A stretch of 64,000 bases of DNA, taken from assembly GCF_026153295.1 (NCBI RefSeq), contig NZ_CP110616.1:1-64000 (forward strand). Reading direction: 5' to 3'. The notes below the pieces were generated by a model. The model was not told where the DNA came from. It saw only the letters and a program-made list of their open reading frames with translations, and ran no database searches. Below are positions 25,071 through 33,696 of the stretch, one piece after another; the first letter of the stretch is position 1; each line of letters opens with the position of its first letter. The position numbers and the translations under genes are program-made. Source of the stretch: Rhodococcus antarcticus (GTDB lineage Bacteria > Actinomycetota > Actinomycetes > Mycobacteriales > Mycobacteriaceae).

Positions 25071-25832
25071 TCAGCTGGTGGGGGGTCGGTGCTTGCGGGT
25101 GCGGTAGGAGTCACCGTCGAGGGCCAGGACGGTGGCGTGGTGGACGAGGCGGTCGATGGTCGCGGCGGCGACGATGTCGTCGCCGAGGGTCTGGCCCCAC
25201 TGGCTGAAGGCGAGGTTGCTGGTGACGATGACCGACCCCGTTTCGTAGCGGCTGGCGATGAGCTGGAAGAACAGTGATGCGGCGGCGGCGTCGAGGGGCA
25301 GGTAGCCGACCTCGTCGATGATGAGCAGCCGGTAGCGGTGGAGCTTGCGCAGCTCGGTGTCGAGGGTGTTGCGGTCGTGGGCGGCGGCGAGGCGGTGCAG
25401 CCAGCCGGTGGTGGAGGCGAACGCGACCGGGTAACCGGCTTCGCAGGCCTTCATGCCGATCGCGATGGCCAGGTGGGTCTTGCCGAGCCCGGGTGGGCCG
25501 AGCAGGACGACGTTCTCCCGGCGGGGGATGAAGGTTGTCGTCGCGAGGTGGGCGAGGGTGTCGCGGGTCGCGGTGGGCAGGCCGGTGAAGCTGAAGTCCT
25601 CGAGGGTCTTGGTCTGCGGGAAGTGCGCCCCAGCGACCCGCAGGCGGGTGCCGTTGACGGTGCGGGAGGCGACCTGGCGGGCTAGGACAGCAGCGAGGTA
25701 GGTCTCGTGCGACCACGTCTCGGCGCGGGCCTGGGCGGCGAGGTCGGCGAAGGTGTCGGCGATGACGGGGGTCTTCAGCTCGCGGGCGAGCAGAACGATC
25801 TCGGCGTCGACGTTGCGGGCGGCGCTGCTCAT
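25071..25832 (-). CDS. istB: IS21-family helper ATPase IstB (second element)
   Basis: A 253-residue AAA+ ATPase with Walker A GPPGLGKTH and Walker B LIIDEVGYLP, followed by QLIASRYETGSVIVTSN, the classic IstB signature. ATG 25832 overlaps the istA stop (ATGA). Confidence 0.93.
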   Translation of the reverse strand: MSSAARNVDAEIVLLARELKTPVIADTFADLAAQARAETWSHETYLAAVLARQVASRTVNGTRLRVAGAHFPQTKTLEDFSFTGLPTATRDTLAHLATTTFIPRRENVVLLGPPGLGKTHLAIAIGMKACEAGYPVAFASTTGWLHRLAAAHDRNTLDTELRKLHRYRLLIIDEVGYLPLDAAAASLFFQLIASRYETGSVIVTSNLAFSQWGQTLGDDIVAAATIDRLVHHATVLALDGDSYRTRKHRPPTS

Positions 25833-27139
25833 GGCGTGACCACCTGCAGGTGCCGCGCGGCCGCTGGCGGCGTGGGGGGTGCAGGTGGTCGGGGTGCGAG
25901 CCCGAAGGTGGTGTCGTAGTCGCTCAGCGCCCGGCGGGCCACGACCAACCCGGCCTGCCTGGCCGTGGCCGAACCTGTCCCACCTGGTGCTGCCGCGGTG
26001 CTGCTCGGGCGTTGCTGGAACGCGGTGCGCAGGCCCTTGGCGGTCACCACGTGCTCGGGGTCGGTGATGGTCAGTGCCCGCGCCCAGGACCGGGGGTGGT
26101 CCGCGACGAGGACGTCCGCGCAGCGGGCCTGGACCCGGTGCAGGTCGCAGCGCAGCTCGACCATCCTCCCGATCACCGACGGGCAGACGCTGTAGTCGTT
26201 GCCAGCCACCCGCACGTAGTAGTCACGCCCGAGGCGGACCTGCGCGCGCCAGCCCACGACCGGCGCCACCGGCGGCAGGGCCCCCATCGCGGCCCGGTCA
26301 CCGCCGAGACGCGCCGCCGGGGTGGACCCGGTGGCCCTCACCAGGCGCTCGTTGGCCCTGGGCAGCCAGTCGGCGAGCTGATCGTTGAAGTCCTCCGGCC
26401 CGGTAAAGCGCCGCCCCGGCAGGAACGAGGTCTGCAGGTAGCCGTTGGCCCGCTCGACGACCCCCTTGGTCTCCGGGTCCCGGGCCGGGGCCTGCCAGAT
26501 GCGGGTGCCCAGGGTGCCGGCGAAGGAGCGGGCAGCGACGGTGAGCCGCTGGTGCTGGCCGATGCCGGCCTCGTTGTCCCAGACGAGCATCTTCGGGACC
26601 CCACCCAGACCGCTCAGCAGCGACCACATGCCGGCGGTCAGGTCGGTGCTCGTCCGCGACGGCAGCGCCATGGCCATGATCCACCGGGAGAACCCGGCGA
26701 CCATCGTCAGCACCGGTGGGGCCAGCAGCTGCCCCGGTGCCACCGGCACCACCGCCGTGTTGGGGAACCACAGGTCGCACTGCACGACCTGACCCGCCTC
26801 GTAGGTGGTCCGGTCAGCCGGGTCGACCGGACGCACCCGCGGGCGCAGCAGCGCCACCCGCGCCCGCAGCACCGAGCTCGACCCGGTGTAGCCCAACCGC
26901 TCGGCAACCACCGTCGCGGGCATGTCCGGGAACTCCGACAGCAAGGCCACGATCCGCGGCTCCAGACCATCCATCACCGACCCCCGCGAGGGACGCTCAT
27001 ACCGAGGTGGCTCCGCCGAACCCAACGCCGAGCGCACCGTGTTCCGAGCCACCCCCAGCCGACGCGCGATGGCCTTGATCGGCATGCCCTCCGACAGGTG
27101 CAACCGACGAATCTCAGCCCAGTGCTCCACAGTGATCAC
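25829..27139 (-). CDS. istA: IS21-family transposase IstA (second element)
   Basis: A 436-residue transposase. The N-terminal HTH (EGMPIKAIARRLGVARNTVRSAL) precedes the DDE core with the first Asp in VQCDLWFPN, the second in LVWDNEAGIG and Glu in TKGVVERANGYLQ. The C-terminal beta domain has DYYVRVAGNDYSVCP. GTG start at 27139, inside the element's right end. Only weakly like the first IstA in the window. Confidence 0.93.
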   Translation of the reverse strand: MITVEHWAEIRRLHLSEGMPIKAIARRLGVARNTVRSALGSAEPPRYERPSRGSVMDGLEPRIVALLSEFPDMPATVVAERLGYTGSSSVLRARVALLRPRVRPVDPADRTTYEAGQVVQCDLWFPNTAVVPVAPGQLLAPPVLTMVAGFSRWIMAMALPSRTSTDLTAGMWSLLSGLGGVPKMLVWDNEAGIGQHQRLTVAARSFAGTLGTRIWQAPARDPETKGVVERANGYLQTSFLPGRRFTGPEDFNDQLADWLPRANERLVRATGSTPAARLGGDRAAMGALPPVAPVVGWRAQVRLGRDYYVRVAGNDYSVCPSVIGRMVELRCDLHRVQARCADVLVADHPRSWARALTITDPEHVVTAKGLRTAFQQRPSSTAAAPGGTGSATARQAGLVVARRALSDYDTTFGLAPRPPAPPTPPAAARHLQVVTP

Positions 27140-27856
27140 TCCTCAGGGTCACCGAGGGGTCAACATTCCACCGGCACCAGGGGGTCAGTCTTCACGCGGC
27201 GTCGACACGGCGGACGGTGTGCACCCAGGCTCCCAGGGGGTAGCCATGGTGGGTGGCCTGCTCCGGGACCACCGCGTCACCGTGCTCGGTGATCCACCCC
27301 TGCAGGGCGGTGAGCCCCTCGGCCCAGTGGAAGGGCTGCCGGTTCTGCCGCCACCGCCACCCCGGTAACGCCTCCAGCTCGGCTGCCCACTGCGGGCGTA
27401 GCTCCCCGCTGGCGTGGGCTTGTCGTCGTCGTTGTGCCCAGTCCCCGACCCGGAAGCCGTCGACGACGGTGTCGCGGGGTGTTTGTGCGGTGCCGTGGCG
27501 GGCCACGTAGGTGCGCAGGTGGGTCAGGCCTTCCAGGAACCGGTCGCGCTGGGTGCGCCCCCATGACCATCCGGGCAGGGCCTGGAGCACCGCGACCCGC
27601 TCCGGTGGGAGTTGCCCGGCCCGGTGGGTGTCTCGGCAGCGGGCCGCCCACCGTCCCAGGGCGAACCCGTCGACCACCAGGTGGGTCGGTGGGGTCGCCG
27701 ACCCGTGGGCGGTGACGTAGGTGTGCAGTGCAGCCACACCGCGCTCCCAGGTGGCGGCACTGGTCTCGGCCCGGCTCCGCGGCCGACCCCCGCCCCCGTC
27801 CGCCCCGTCCCCCGTGTCGCTGTTGGCGCTGTCGCCGCTGTCGCCACTGGGTGGGC

Positions 27857-28279
27857 TCATGGGCGGGATGGGTCGTCGTGGGTGGCCCCTGGGGTGGGGG
27901 GGTGGTCGAGGTTCTCCCGGTAGGCCAGAACGGTAAGGATCAGCTCGTCGGCGGTGTCCTGGGGCAGGTTGGCCGTGGCGGTGGCGACCACCAGGTCCAG
28001 GGTCTGCTCCGCGCGCACCCGGACCTGCTCGGCGACCACCTGCGCCTGCGCCGCCCGCACCGCGTGCTGTTGGGTGGTGTGCTGGGCCCGGGCCACCATG
28101 GCCTCGGTGTGGCGGGCCTCGAGGAAGAACACCAGTGCTGCTGCGCTGGCGGCGGCCGCGGTGACCTCACCGTGCACCACAGTGACGACGATCGCGACGC
28201 CCAGCAGGAGTCCGACCACGCTGTGGGCGGCGACCCGCACCCGCACACGCACCGGCCACACCGTCGACGAGTCGGGCAT
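27857..28279 (-). CDS. small membrane protein with coiled-coil tail
   Basis: A 140-residue protein with one or two membrane segments (SVVGLLLGVAIVVTVVHG and TAAAASAAALVFFLEA, ~20-53) and then a Gln/Ala/Arg-rich helical stretch (MVARAQHTTQQHAVRAAQAQ) that could form a coiled coil. Family not recognised. It overlaps the start of the HA-domain gene by 4 bp and should be its operon partner. Confidence 0.6.
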   Translation of the reverse strand: MPDSSTVWPVRVRVRVAAHSVVGLLLGVAIVVTVVHGEVTAAAASAAALVFFLEARHTEAMVARAQHTTQQHAVRAAQAQVVAEQVRVRAEQTLDLVVATATANLPQDTADELILTVLAYRENLDHPPTPGATHDDPSRP

Positions 28280-28350
28280 CCGGGGACGCTAACACCAGCG
28301 CACCCCCACCAACCCGGCCCCGAAACAGCTCACGCGAGGTCGGCTCGGGG

Positions 28351-28395
28351 GTCGTCCGTGCGGTGGTCGTCCGTGCGGTGGTCGTCCGTGCGGTG
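28351..28395 (+). repeat. 15-bp tandem repeat, three copies plus a partial one
   Basis: GTCGTCCGTGCGGTG is repeated exactly three times, with a partial fourth copy, in the 333-bp gap between divergent genes (28280-28612). Nothing else was identified in that gap apart from an AAAGGA ribosome site before 28613. Confidence 0.8.
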
Positions 28396-28612
28396 GTCGT
28401 CGGTAGAGCCGGGCCGGGGTGGGTGGCCCCCCACATGCCCGTGGTGGGGTCCTGTGTGTGGTGCCGGCCCCGGGCATCGTTACGACCTGGCCACGCATCA
28501 GGCGGACCTGCCACCACCCTCAGCGGCGTTCAGCGTGCGTACAGGTAGGCGGGGGCATGGTGAGTCCTGTCGGCCTGCAGAGCGTGGGCCGGATCGGGAA
28601 AGGACCCCCTTC

Positions 28613-28867
28613 ATGAAGCTCAACAAGCGGATCGCCGTGGCGGCCCTGGGCGTGCTGGCCGTGGGCGGCATCGGAGCGGGCGTGGCGAACGCCGCCACCA
28701 CCACGAACTCGCCGACCACGACCACCAGCGTCAACGCCCCCGCCACCCCCGGGGACACCCCCGACGCCGCCGACCACGCCGACGGCCCGGGTGACGTCCA
28801 GAACGGTGACCAGAGCGGCCCCGACGTCCCGGGTGCGGCCGAGGCCCCGGAGGCCCCGGGCGCCTGA
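28613..28867 (+). CDS. small secreted acidic protein
   Basis: An 84-residue protein with a textbook Sec signal peptide (MKLNKRIAVAALGVLAVGG, cleavage probably after VANAA) and a mature part of Thr/Pro/Asp/Gly-rich low complexity ending in AEAPEAPGA. No enzymatic feature. AAAGGA lies 8 bp before the ATG. A strong hairpin terminator follows 75 bp downstream, so it is a single-gene unit. Function unknown. Confidence 0.65.
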   Translation: MKLNKRIAVAALGVLAVGGIGAGVANAATTTNSPTTTTSVNAPATPGDTPDAADHADGPGDVQNGDQSGPDVPGAAEAPEAPGA

Positions 28868-28942
28868 GCGTCACAGCTCACCACCCGGGTGAGTCGGTGA
28901 CCTCCAGCGACGGCATCGGCACCGGGTAGGCGAGTGGTCACC

Positions 28943-28978
28943 AGAAGGGCCGGGCAGCGGATGCTGCCCGGCCCTTCT
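28943..28978. terminator. bidirectional hairpin terminator
   Basis: A perfect 16-bp stem, AGAAGGGCCGGGCAGC and its complement, with loop GGAT; no long T tract. It probably ends the small secreted-protein transcript. Confidence 0.7.
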
Positions 28979-29711
28979 GACTGTCCGGACCCCGGCGCTT
29001 GCCTGCACGTGTACCAGCCGAGCGTCGATGACACGGTGCTGGTCATCGCGAAGGCGGCAGCGTGGCGAGCGTGCCTCGGTCAAGGGTGACGAGCAGCGTG
29101 AGCGGCTGCGCGCTGTCGACGGCCTTGACCCCGACGTCGTCAAGGGGGAACGGGCCGATGTCGGCGCCGACGGGAAAAGCGTCACCCTGGTGGCGGTGGT
29201 GAGGCGCGCGGGGACTGTGGGACGGCGACCGGGCGCTGGGACGGGCCGGGTGTTCGTACCTCGGGGTGGCACCGCACTGGGGTGCTTGCCAGGACCCGGC
29301 CTCAGCCCGACGGTGAGGGCGAACCCCACCCTACGTGCCTAAACCGTTCGTATTTGGAACGTCGTGAGAGGTGTCCCCGCCGCGCTGCGCCCGAACCTCG
29401 CACCCTCGGGTGTGAACGGGACTTCCTGCTCCCAACCTCTGCTACAGCGCGGTTGACTGGCGGCTGTCGTCGAAGCCAGACGCTGCCGTGTGCAGGCCGT
29501 TGGTCAATAGCGCAGGTCGTTTCCAGCGGGTGATTTGCGCGACGCTGCTGCGGTTGCGGCGGCTGTTGTGGTTGCCTGACGCTGTCCCGCATACGGTTGT
29601 GACGGCTCCGGCCCGTACGGTGCTTGACGATGCGGGTGGCGGGCAACTTCTCGTAGTAGTTCTCGACGCGCGTTCGGGTCGCGCTCGCCTTGCCCTGGGA
29701 AGGAGACGACC
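28979..29711. other. long gap with possible decayed coding sequence
   Basis: About 730 bp without a gene I can defend. A plus-strand frame near 29075-29210 reads like coding (RLRAVDGLDPDVVKGERAD) but has no conserved feature, and the surrounding frames are broken, so it may be a relic. The region marks the border between plasmid backbone and the accessory island. A GGAAGGAGA site at its right end serves the next gene. Confidence 0.35.
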
Positions 29712-30878
29712 GTGCTGACGCCCCTCGACGATTCGCTGTCGACGCCCGGTGCCAGGCTTTCTGCGCTTTTGGCAGTTTCGGAGTTGACGGCCGCGCAGCT
29801 CTCGGTGGGCATGCTGCTAGCGGAGGCCGTGCCGGTCGAGCGAGTACTCGATGGGACGTATGAGCCGTCGGTCAGCGAGCTACTTGGTGCTGCCGACGTG
29901 CTTGAGGTGCCTGTTGCTGTACTCACTGGTGAGCTACCAGTGAGTGGCCACCTAGGGGTGAGCCTTCGTCTGGGGCGTATTCGTGGCGCGGAGGCCCTCA
30001 GCGGCCCGCTCGCCTACGCAAACCGGTTGCTCGACCACGGGGCGCTGCTCGACAGCTGGTTTGGCCCCGCTGCCGCGCCGCTGCGCGAGTCGCTGAGCCG
30101 CGTGATGCTCTCGCGCGACAAGTTCGGCAAGGCGGCTGGCATGGTCACGGCCGACCGGGTCCGCGCGGTCCTCGACCTGGGGGACGACGGGCCGATCACG
30201 GACATGGTTGCCATGGTCGAGAGCTTCGGTATCCCAGTCGCTTCCTTGCCGCTCCCGGCGGGGGTTCACGGGCTGAACGTGCGCGACCTGCGCACGGGGG
30301 GAGCACACAGGGTCATCCTGGTGTCGTCGACGGACGTCTGGGCAAAACAGCGTTACACGCTCGCGCACGAGCTTTGCCACGCGCTCTACGACGACAAGGA
30401 CCAGGTCATCGTCGACAGGGCAGAGGAGCCCGAGGCGTTGCCGGAGTGGCGGGCCGAGTCCTTTGCCCGCCACCTCTTGCTTCCGACACGTTCCGTGCGC
30501 GAGGCGGTCCGCCGAGCGCCGGCGGGGCCTCGACGCTGGCAACAGGTCACAGCGTCGCTTATGGCGCGCTTCGGTGTGTCTCGAGACGCCACGGTGATCG
30601 CGCTACAGGAGGACGGCGGCGTGCCGTCCGTGGAGCTGGACTCCGTCCGGTCCGCGCGTGTCGACGATTTGCTGGCGGCGGCGAACTTGGTGGACCAATG
30701 GCGCGAGTTTTGCGTAGCCGAGCATGCGGAGTCGGGCTCGCCGACGCTTGTCTCGCGAGCAGCGCAGGCGTACGGCAACGGGTGGGTCCGCGCGGACCTT
30801 GTCGCGGATCTGATGCGTGGTGACATCGAGACCGTGGAGCGTGAGCTTGCCGCTGCTGGCTGGCAGCCCTCGTCCTAG
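29712..30878 (+). CDS. XRE-ImmA/IrrE fusion-type regulator/peptidase
   Basis: A 388-residue protein. Residues ~10-75 form a degenerate XRE-like helical domain (LTAAQLSVGMLLAEAVPVER). Residues ~135-270 form an ImmA/IrrE metallopeptidase domain with His219-Glu220-x-x-His223 in YTLAHELCHALYDD and a later AESFARHLLLP that supplies the third zinc ligand. A helical C-terminal region follows. GTG 29712 has AAGGAGA upstream. Such proteins often regulate or neutralise a neighbouring toxin. Here the PIN-like gene is convergent, 18 bp away. Confidence 0.82.
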   Translation: MLTPLDDSLSTPGARLSALLAVSELTAAQLSVGMLLAEAVPVERVLDGTYEPSVSELLGAADVLEVPVAVLTGELPVSGHLGVSLRLGRIRGAEALSGPLAYANRLLDHGALLDSWFGPAAAPLRESLSRVMLSRDKFGKAAGMVTADRVRAVLDLGDDGPITDMVAMVESFGIPVASLPLPAGVHGLNVRDLRTGGAHRVILVSSTDVWAKQRYTLAHELCHALYDDKDQVIVDRAEEPEALPEWRAESFARHLLLPTRSVREAVRRAPAGPRRWQQVTASLMARFGVSRDATVIALQEDGGVPSVELDSVRSARVDDLLAAANLVDQWREFCVAEHAESGSPTLVSRAAQAYGNGWVRADLVADLMRGDIETVERELAAAGWQPSS

Positions 30879-30896
30879 CGGTTGTGTTGGCCTTGG

Positions 30897-31694
30897 TCAG
30901 GGGCAAAGTGCACAGGTTGAGCCACCGCTGACGCACTGGAACGGAGTCGTGTCCGTGGGGGCGCACGCCGCCGGGATCCCGGAGACGTCGTTGCCGAGGC
31001 GGAACCTCCGTAAGCACGTGTTGGGGTCGAGGGTCGGATCGGAGCATGAGAGCTCGGCAATGACGTCGGCGGCGTGCCGGCTAGACAGTCCGTGTGCGTT
31101 TGCGACGACGCTCGCGCCGACGTCGTTGGCGAGGATGACGTGTCGACCCCCTCCCGCCGCGGCTTTCGCAGCCAACACGATGATCTCGGCCTCCCCGCCG
31201 TGCTTGTGCGGGGACTGGTCTGCGCCCGGCAGAGCACGGAGCTGGGCCTGAACCTTCTCGACCTGCTTCGCGTCTTCGGTCGTTAGCTCGACGGGCGATA
31301 GAGCGTCATCGCCCAGCAGGAGCTTGGTGTAGGCCGTGCTCGCCGCGCTGGAGACCCGGAAGTCGCGGGCCGACGTTCCACTTCCGAAGGCCAACCCTCG
31401 GATCTCCCGTGTGATGCGAGGCGCGAGTCGGGTGCGCTTGCGGTAGTGGGCCCGGAACTTAGTGGGCATGTCGTAGTCGTCGTGAGAGTCGGGCGGGTTT
31501 GGGGACGCATGGATACTCAGGAGAACCCCGGTGTCGGGCCAGGCCACGTACTGCGGATCACCGCGCCGGGAGATCGTCGGATCAACGGCGTACAGGGCTG
31601 GATGCGGTGGTCCCGGCGGCCGCGCTGCAGGCGGGATTATCGCCGTTCGCTTGGGCATGAGCGCCGGAGACGGACTAGCCATCGGGTCAGGCAT
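30897..31694 (-). CDS. PIN-like nuclease-fold protein (candidate toxin/effector)
   Basis: A 265-residue protein with spaced acidic residues of a PIN-like fold: Asp54 in PDTGVLLSIHA, Glu168 in HGGEAEIIVLA and Asp191 in ILANDVGASVVANAHG. It has a Pro-rich N-terminus, and its last ~50 residues hold five cysteines (CSDP, TCLRRF, AACAP, FQCV, CALCP). PIN proteins are usually metal-dependent ribonucleases. AGGAGGA precedes ATG 31694. It lies 44 bp downstream of the PD-(D/E)XK gene in the same direction and is convergent with the XRE-ImmA gene. The fold call is by motif only. Confidence 0.55.
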   Translation of the reverse strand: MPDPMASPSPALMPKRTAIIPPAARPPGPPHPALYAVDPTISRRGDPQYVAWPDTGVLLSIHASPNPPDSHDDYDMPTKFRAHYRKRTRLAPRITREIRGLAFGSGTSARDFRVSSAASTAYTKLLLGDDALSPVELTTEDAKQVEKVQAQLRALPGADQSPHKHGGEAEIIVLAAKAAAGGGRHVILANDVGASVVANAHGLSSRHAADVIAELSCSDPTLDPNTCLRRFRLGNDVSGIPAACAPTDTTPFQCVSGGSTCALCP

Positions 31695-31738
31695 GTACTT
31701 CGGTCCTCCTGAGGATGGGCGACCTACGCAGCTGAGCG

Positions 31739-33379
31739 CTAGAACGGTGGGGGTTCATCCTCGTCGTCCCGCCAGCTGTCGGGCCTCGAGAGGGACTGGC
31801 CGCCAGAAGGGTTCTGGTGCGCGTCACGATCCGGGCACCACTTCCGGACCGGACACCAGACGCAGTGCGGGCCGGGAGCGGCTTCAAACGTCGTGTCGAC
31901 GTGCCAGTCGTCGACGGCACGACGCACGTCGGCTCGGGCGACAGCCACCTCGACTGGGTCGTCGGTGGCCCACGCCCAAACCTCAGGACCATCCGGTCCA
32001 AGGATCTCGAGCTCGACAACACCGGCCACCGCGGCGTGGAGGGCCGCAAGCCCAGCGTCAAGCAGGGCCAGCATGAACGGGACCTGCAGATACCGGCTGT
32101 AAGCGTCGTCCTTGTCCCCAGGCGGGGACTGCATGCTTTTGGTCTCACGGATCACGAGCCGGTCCCCGAGCCGATACAGCAGATCAGGCTTGGTCGCCGG
32201 GACGACCTGCGCGGAAGCATCCCAGCCATAGATCGTCTCCTCAACGGCAACAACGGCCGCGCCGCGGGTCTGGAGCGGGCACACGGCGATGTGGCCGCGC
32301 AGGTAGGGGTAGGCCGCCGCATAATCGTCAGGTGTCAGGACTCCGCCCGCCAGCCCTAGCCCGGCGCCGCCCGCGGGGTTAGGTAGGTCGGCCTCGTTGC
32401 AGGCTGTCCCGCGGTGATGTGCGGTTTCCAACCAGCGGTGCACCGCGTCCCCCCGGACTATCGCGTCGCTATCAACGGGCTCCTTCGGCAGGTGGGCCTC
32501 CGCGTCGAGGAGCCATTGCGCTGGGCACCGCGCGTACTTCTCGAGCGCGGTAGGCGATACGGAGCGCGAGACCACGCCCACGGCCGTCTGTCCGAGCATC
32601 CCGTCGACCTGAACCGGGCCCCCGCAGACACCCGTCACCTTGCAATCACCACACGACCGGCATGGGACGACGTGGTCCTGCTCCACCAGCGCCCTTGCTC
32701 GATCACGGCCTTCGGTGACGAATATTGTCGTCGCCTCGTCCGGTGTGCCGTCGAAGAGGACAGCACAGCTGGCGTCCCCGGCCCCGATTTCGACGACGCG
32801 TACCCGGCGCGCCGCAGGAAGGCTGGAGACCGTCGCGGCGACGTATGCCGCGGTCGTAGACCAAGCCACGTCCGCGGCGGTGGGGACGTCGTGGGCGGAC
32901 CCGACTCGGACGCGACGCACCTCACGCACACCGTCGACCGTCGTGTAGAGCGTCCCCCACACCGTGAGCCGTCGGGCGGGCGGCCCGACGGCAGGGTTTA
33001 GAGCCAGCACCTGCAGCGGGCCGAGGTCCGCCTCAATCGAGTCGTGTACATCGAGGACGTTCTCCACGGCGGTCTCGACGTATGGCCGGATCAGCCGAGG
33101 GACGCCTCGGGCGTCGAGCTGGCGCAGCAGCCAGGCGTGAAGGGCGGCGTAGTCATCAATACCATCAATTCGGTGCGCCTCCGCCACGAGTTCGTGCACG
33201 TCCCTCAGGACGAACGGCATGTCGTCCGAGTAGGTCTGGTGCCACGATGCCGCCTTGACCTTCGGACGCGTTTTGAACGCCATCCGTCGTCCGCATGCAC
33301 AGTCGTCGGCCATGTTAGTCGCCGAGATCTTGAGCAGGGCACGGTCGCCCACAAGGTCCAGCGGCGGATCCCATGGCAC
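31739..33379 (-). CDS. tandem PD-(D/E)XK nuclease with Fe-S-type cysteines
   Basis: A 546-residue protein. The C-terminal half is an AddB/Cas4-like nuclease: SPTALEKYARCP (Cys285), His314 in GDAVHRWLE, Asp399 in KPDLLYR, Glu412 and Lys414 in IRETKS, Gln432 in YLQVPF, and Cys506, 509 and 515 in CVWCPVRKWC. The cysteines match a 4Fe-4S cluster. The N-terminal half repeats the plan (ISATNMADDCACGRRMAF; CRSCGDCKVTGVC, Cys240-252) but without a clear catalytic ExK, so it looks like a degenerate copy. GGGAGG precedes GTG 33379. It forms an operon with the PIN-like gene. Confidence 0.75.
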   Translation of the reverse strand: MPWDPPLDLVGDRALLKISATNMADDCACGRRMAFKTRPKVKAASWHQTYSDDMPFVLRDVHELVAEAHRIDGIDDYAALHAWLLRQLDARGVPRLIRPYVETAVENVLDVHDSIEADLGPLQVLALNPAVGPPARRLTVWGTLYTTVDGVREVRRVRVGSAHDVPTAADVAWSTTAAYVAATVSSLPAARRVRVVEIGAGDASCAVLFDGTPDEATTIFVTEGRDRARALVEQDHVVPCRSCGDCKVTGVCGGPVQVDGMLGQTAVGVVSRSVSPTALEKYARCPAQWLLDAEAHLPKEPVDSDAIVRGDAVHRWLETAHHRGTACNEADLPNPAGGAGLGLAGGVLTPDDYAAAYPYLRGHIAVCPLQTRGAAVVAVEETIYGWDASAQVVPATKPDLLYRLGDRLVIRETKSMQSPPGDKDDAYSRYLQVPFMLALLDAGLAALHAAVAGVVELEILGPDGPEVWAWATDDPVEVAVARADVRRAVDDWHVDTTFEAAPGPHCVWCPVRKWCPDRDAHQNPSGGQSLSRPDSWRDDEDEPPPF

Positions 33380-33696
33380 GGCGTTGCCTCCCTTCGGCTT
33401 GATGGACCGTATACGCCGTCTCCGACAGACGCACGCGGTCCCGCGAGAGCGTTACCCGGCGTGCTGGCTGATCGCAAGAGGCCATGCTGTTGCGTTGGTT
33501 TCGCATAGCTGGGACTGGGTCGGCAGCAATCTCCATGTGCCCGGCCGGGATGTCGGAACATCACGAACGACAGCTTGAGGGTGGCGAGATGGTGGGCTGG
33601 CGGAGCCCCTCAGTGAGCACTAAGACGTGCTGAGAGGGTGTCGACGACGCATCCAAGCCCAGATGAATTCACGATCAACCGCGCGGCACCGACTTA
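33380..33696. other. intergenic between nuclease and restriction-like genes
   Basis: Contains the leader of the PD-(D/E)XK gene (GGGAGG near 33390, TATACG at about 33410 on the minus strand). No other gene or clear terminator. Base composition shifts towards AT from about 33650. Confidence 0.4.

Larger units (their letters stand above)
25008..27207 (-). mobile_element. IS21-family-like element (2200 bp), second subgroup
   Basis: The ends are TGTCAACGCCGGGTGAA on the left and, reverse-complemented, TGTCGACGCCGCGTGAA on the right, each followed by a TGACCCCC block that recurs once more inside (GTTGACCCC). A 5-bp target duplication CGGCG flanks it (25003-25007, 27208-27212). istA and istB are intact and in the usual order. 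The boundaries are confirmed by exact frame restoration of the split host gene. Confidence 0.88.
24459..27860 (-). pseudogene. helicase-associated (HA) domain protein split by an IS21-like element
   Basis: The 5' part (27860-27208) encodes ~216 residues, the 3' part (25007-24459) ~183 residues. Both consist of repeated helicase-associated modules with the WxWG/PGWxW signature: LPGWSWGRTQRDRF, LPGWRWRQNRQPF, LPGWVWGERDARF and IPGWQFNPRAEHW. Joining 27213 to 25007 gives 399 codons in one frame, reading WVHTVRRRHTRGIL across the junction. The intact product had 398 residues and at least four HA modules without a helicase motor. HA domains are thought to bind nucleic acid. The ATG at 27860 overlaps the upstream stop. 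Confidence 0.85.

Noticed and set aside
23461-28395. Possible CRISPR array
   Set aside because: The 15-bp units are directly adjacent with no spacers, and no cas genes are present.
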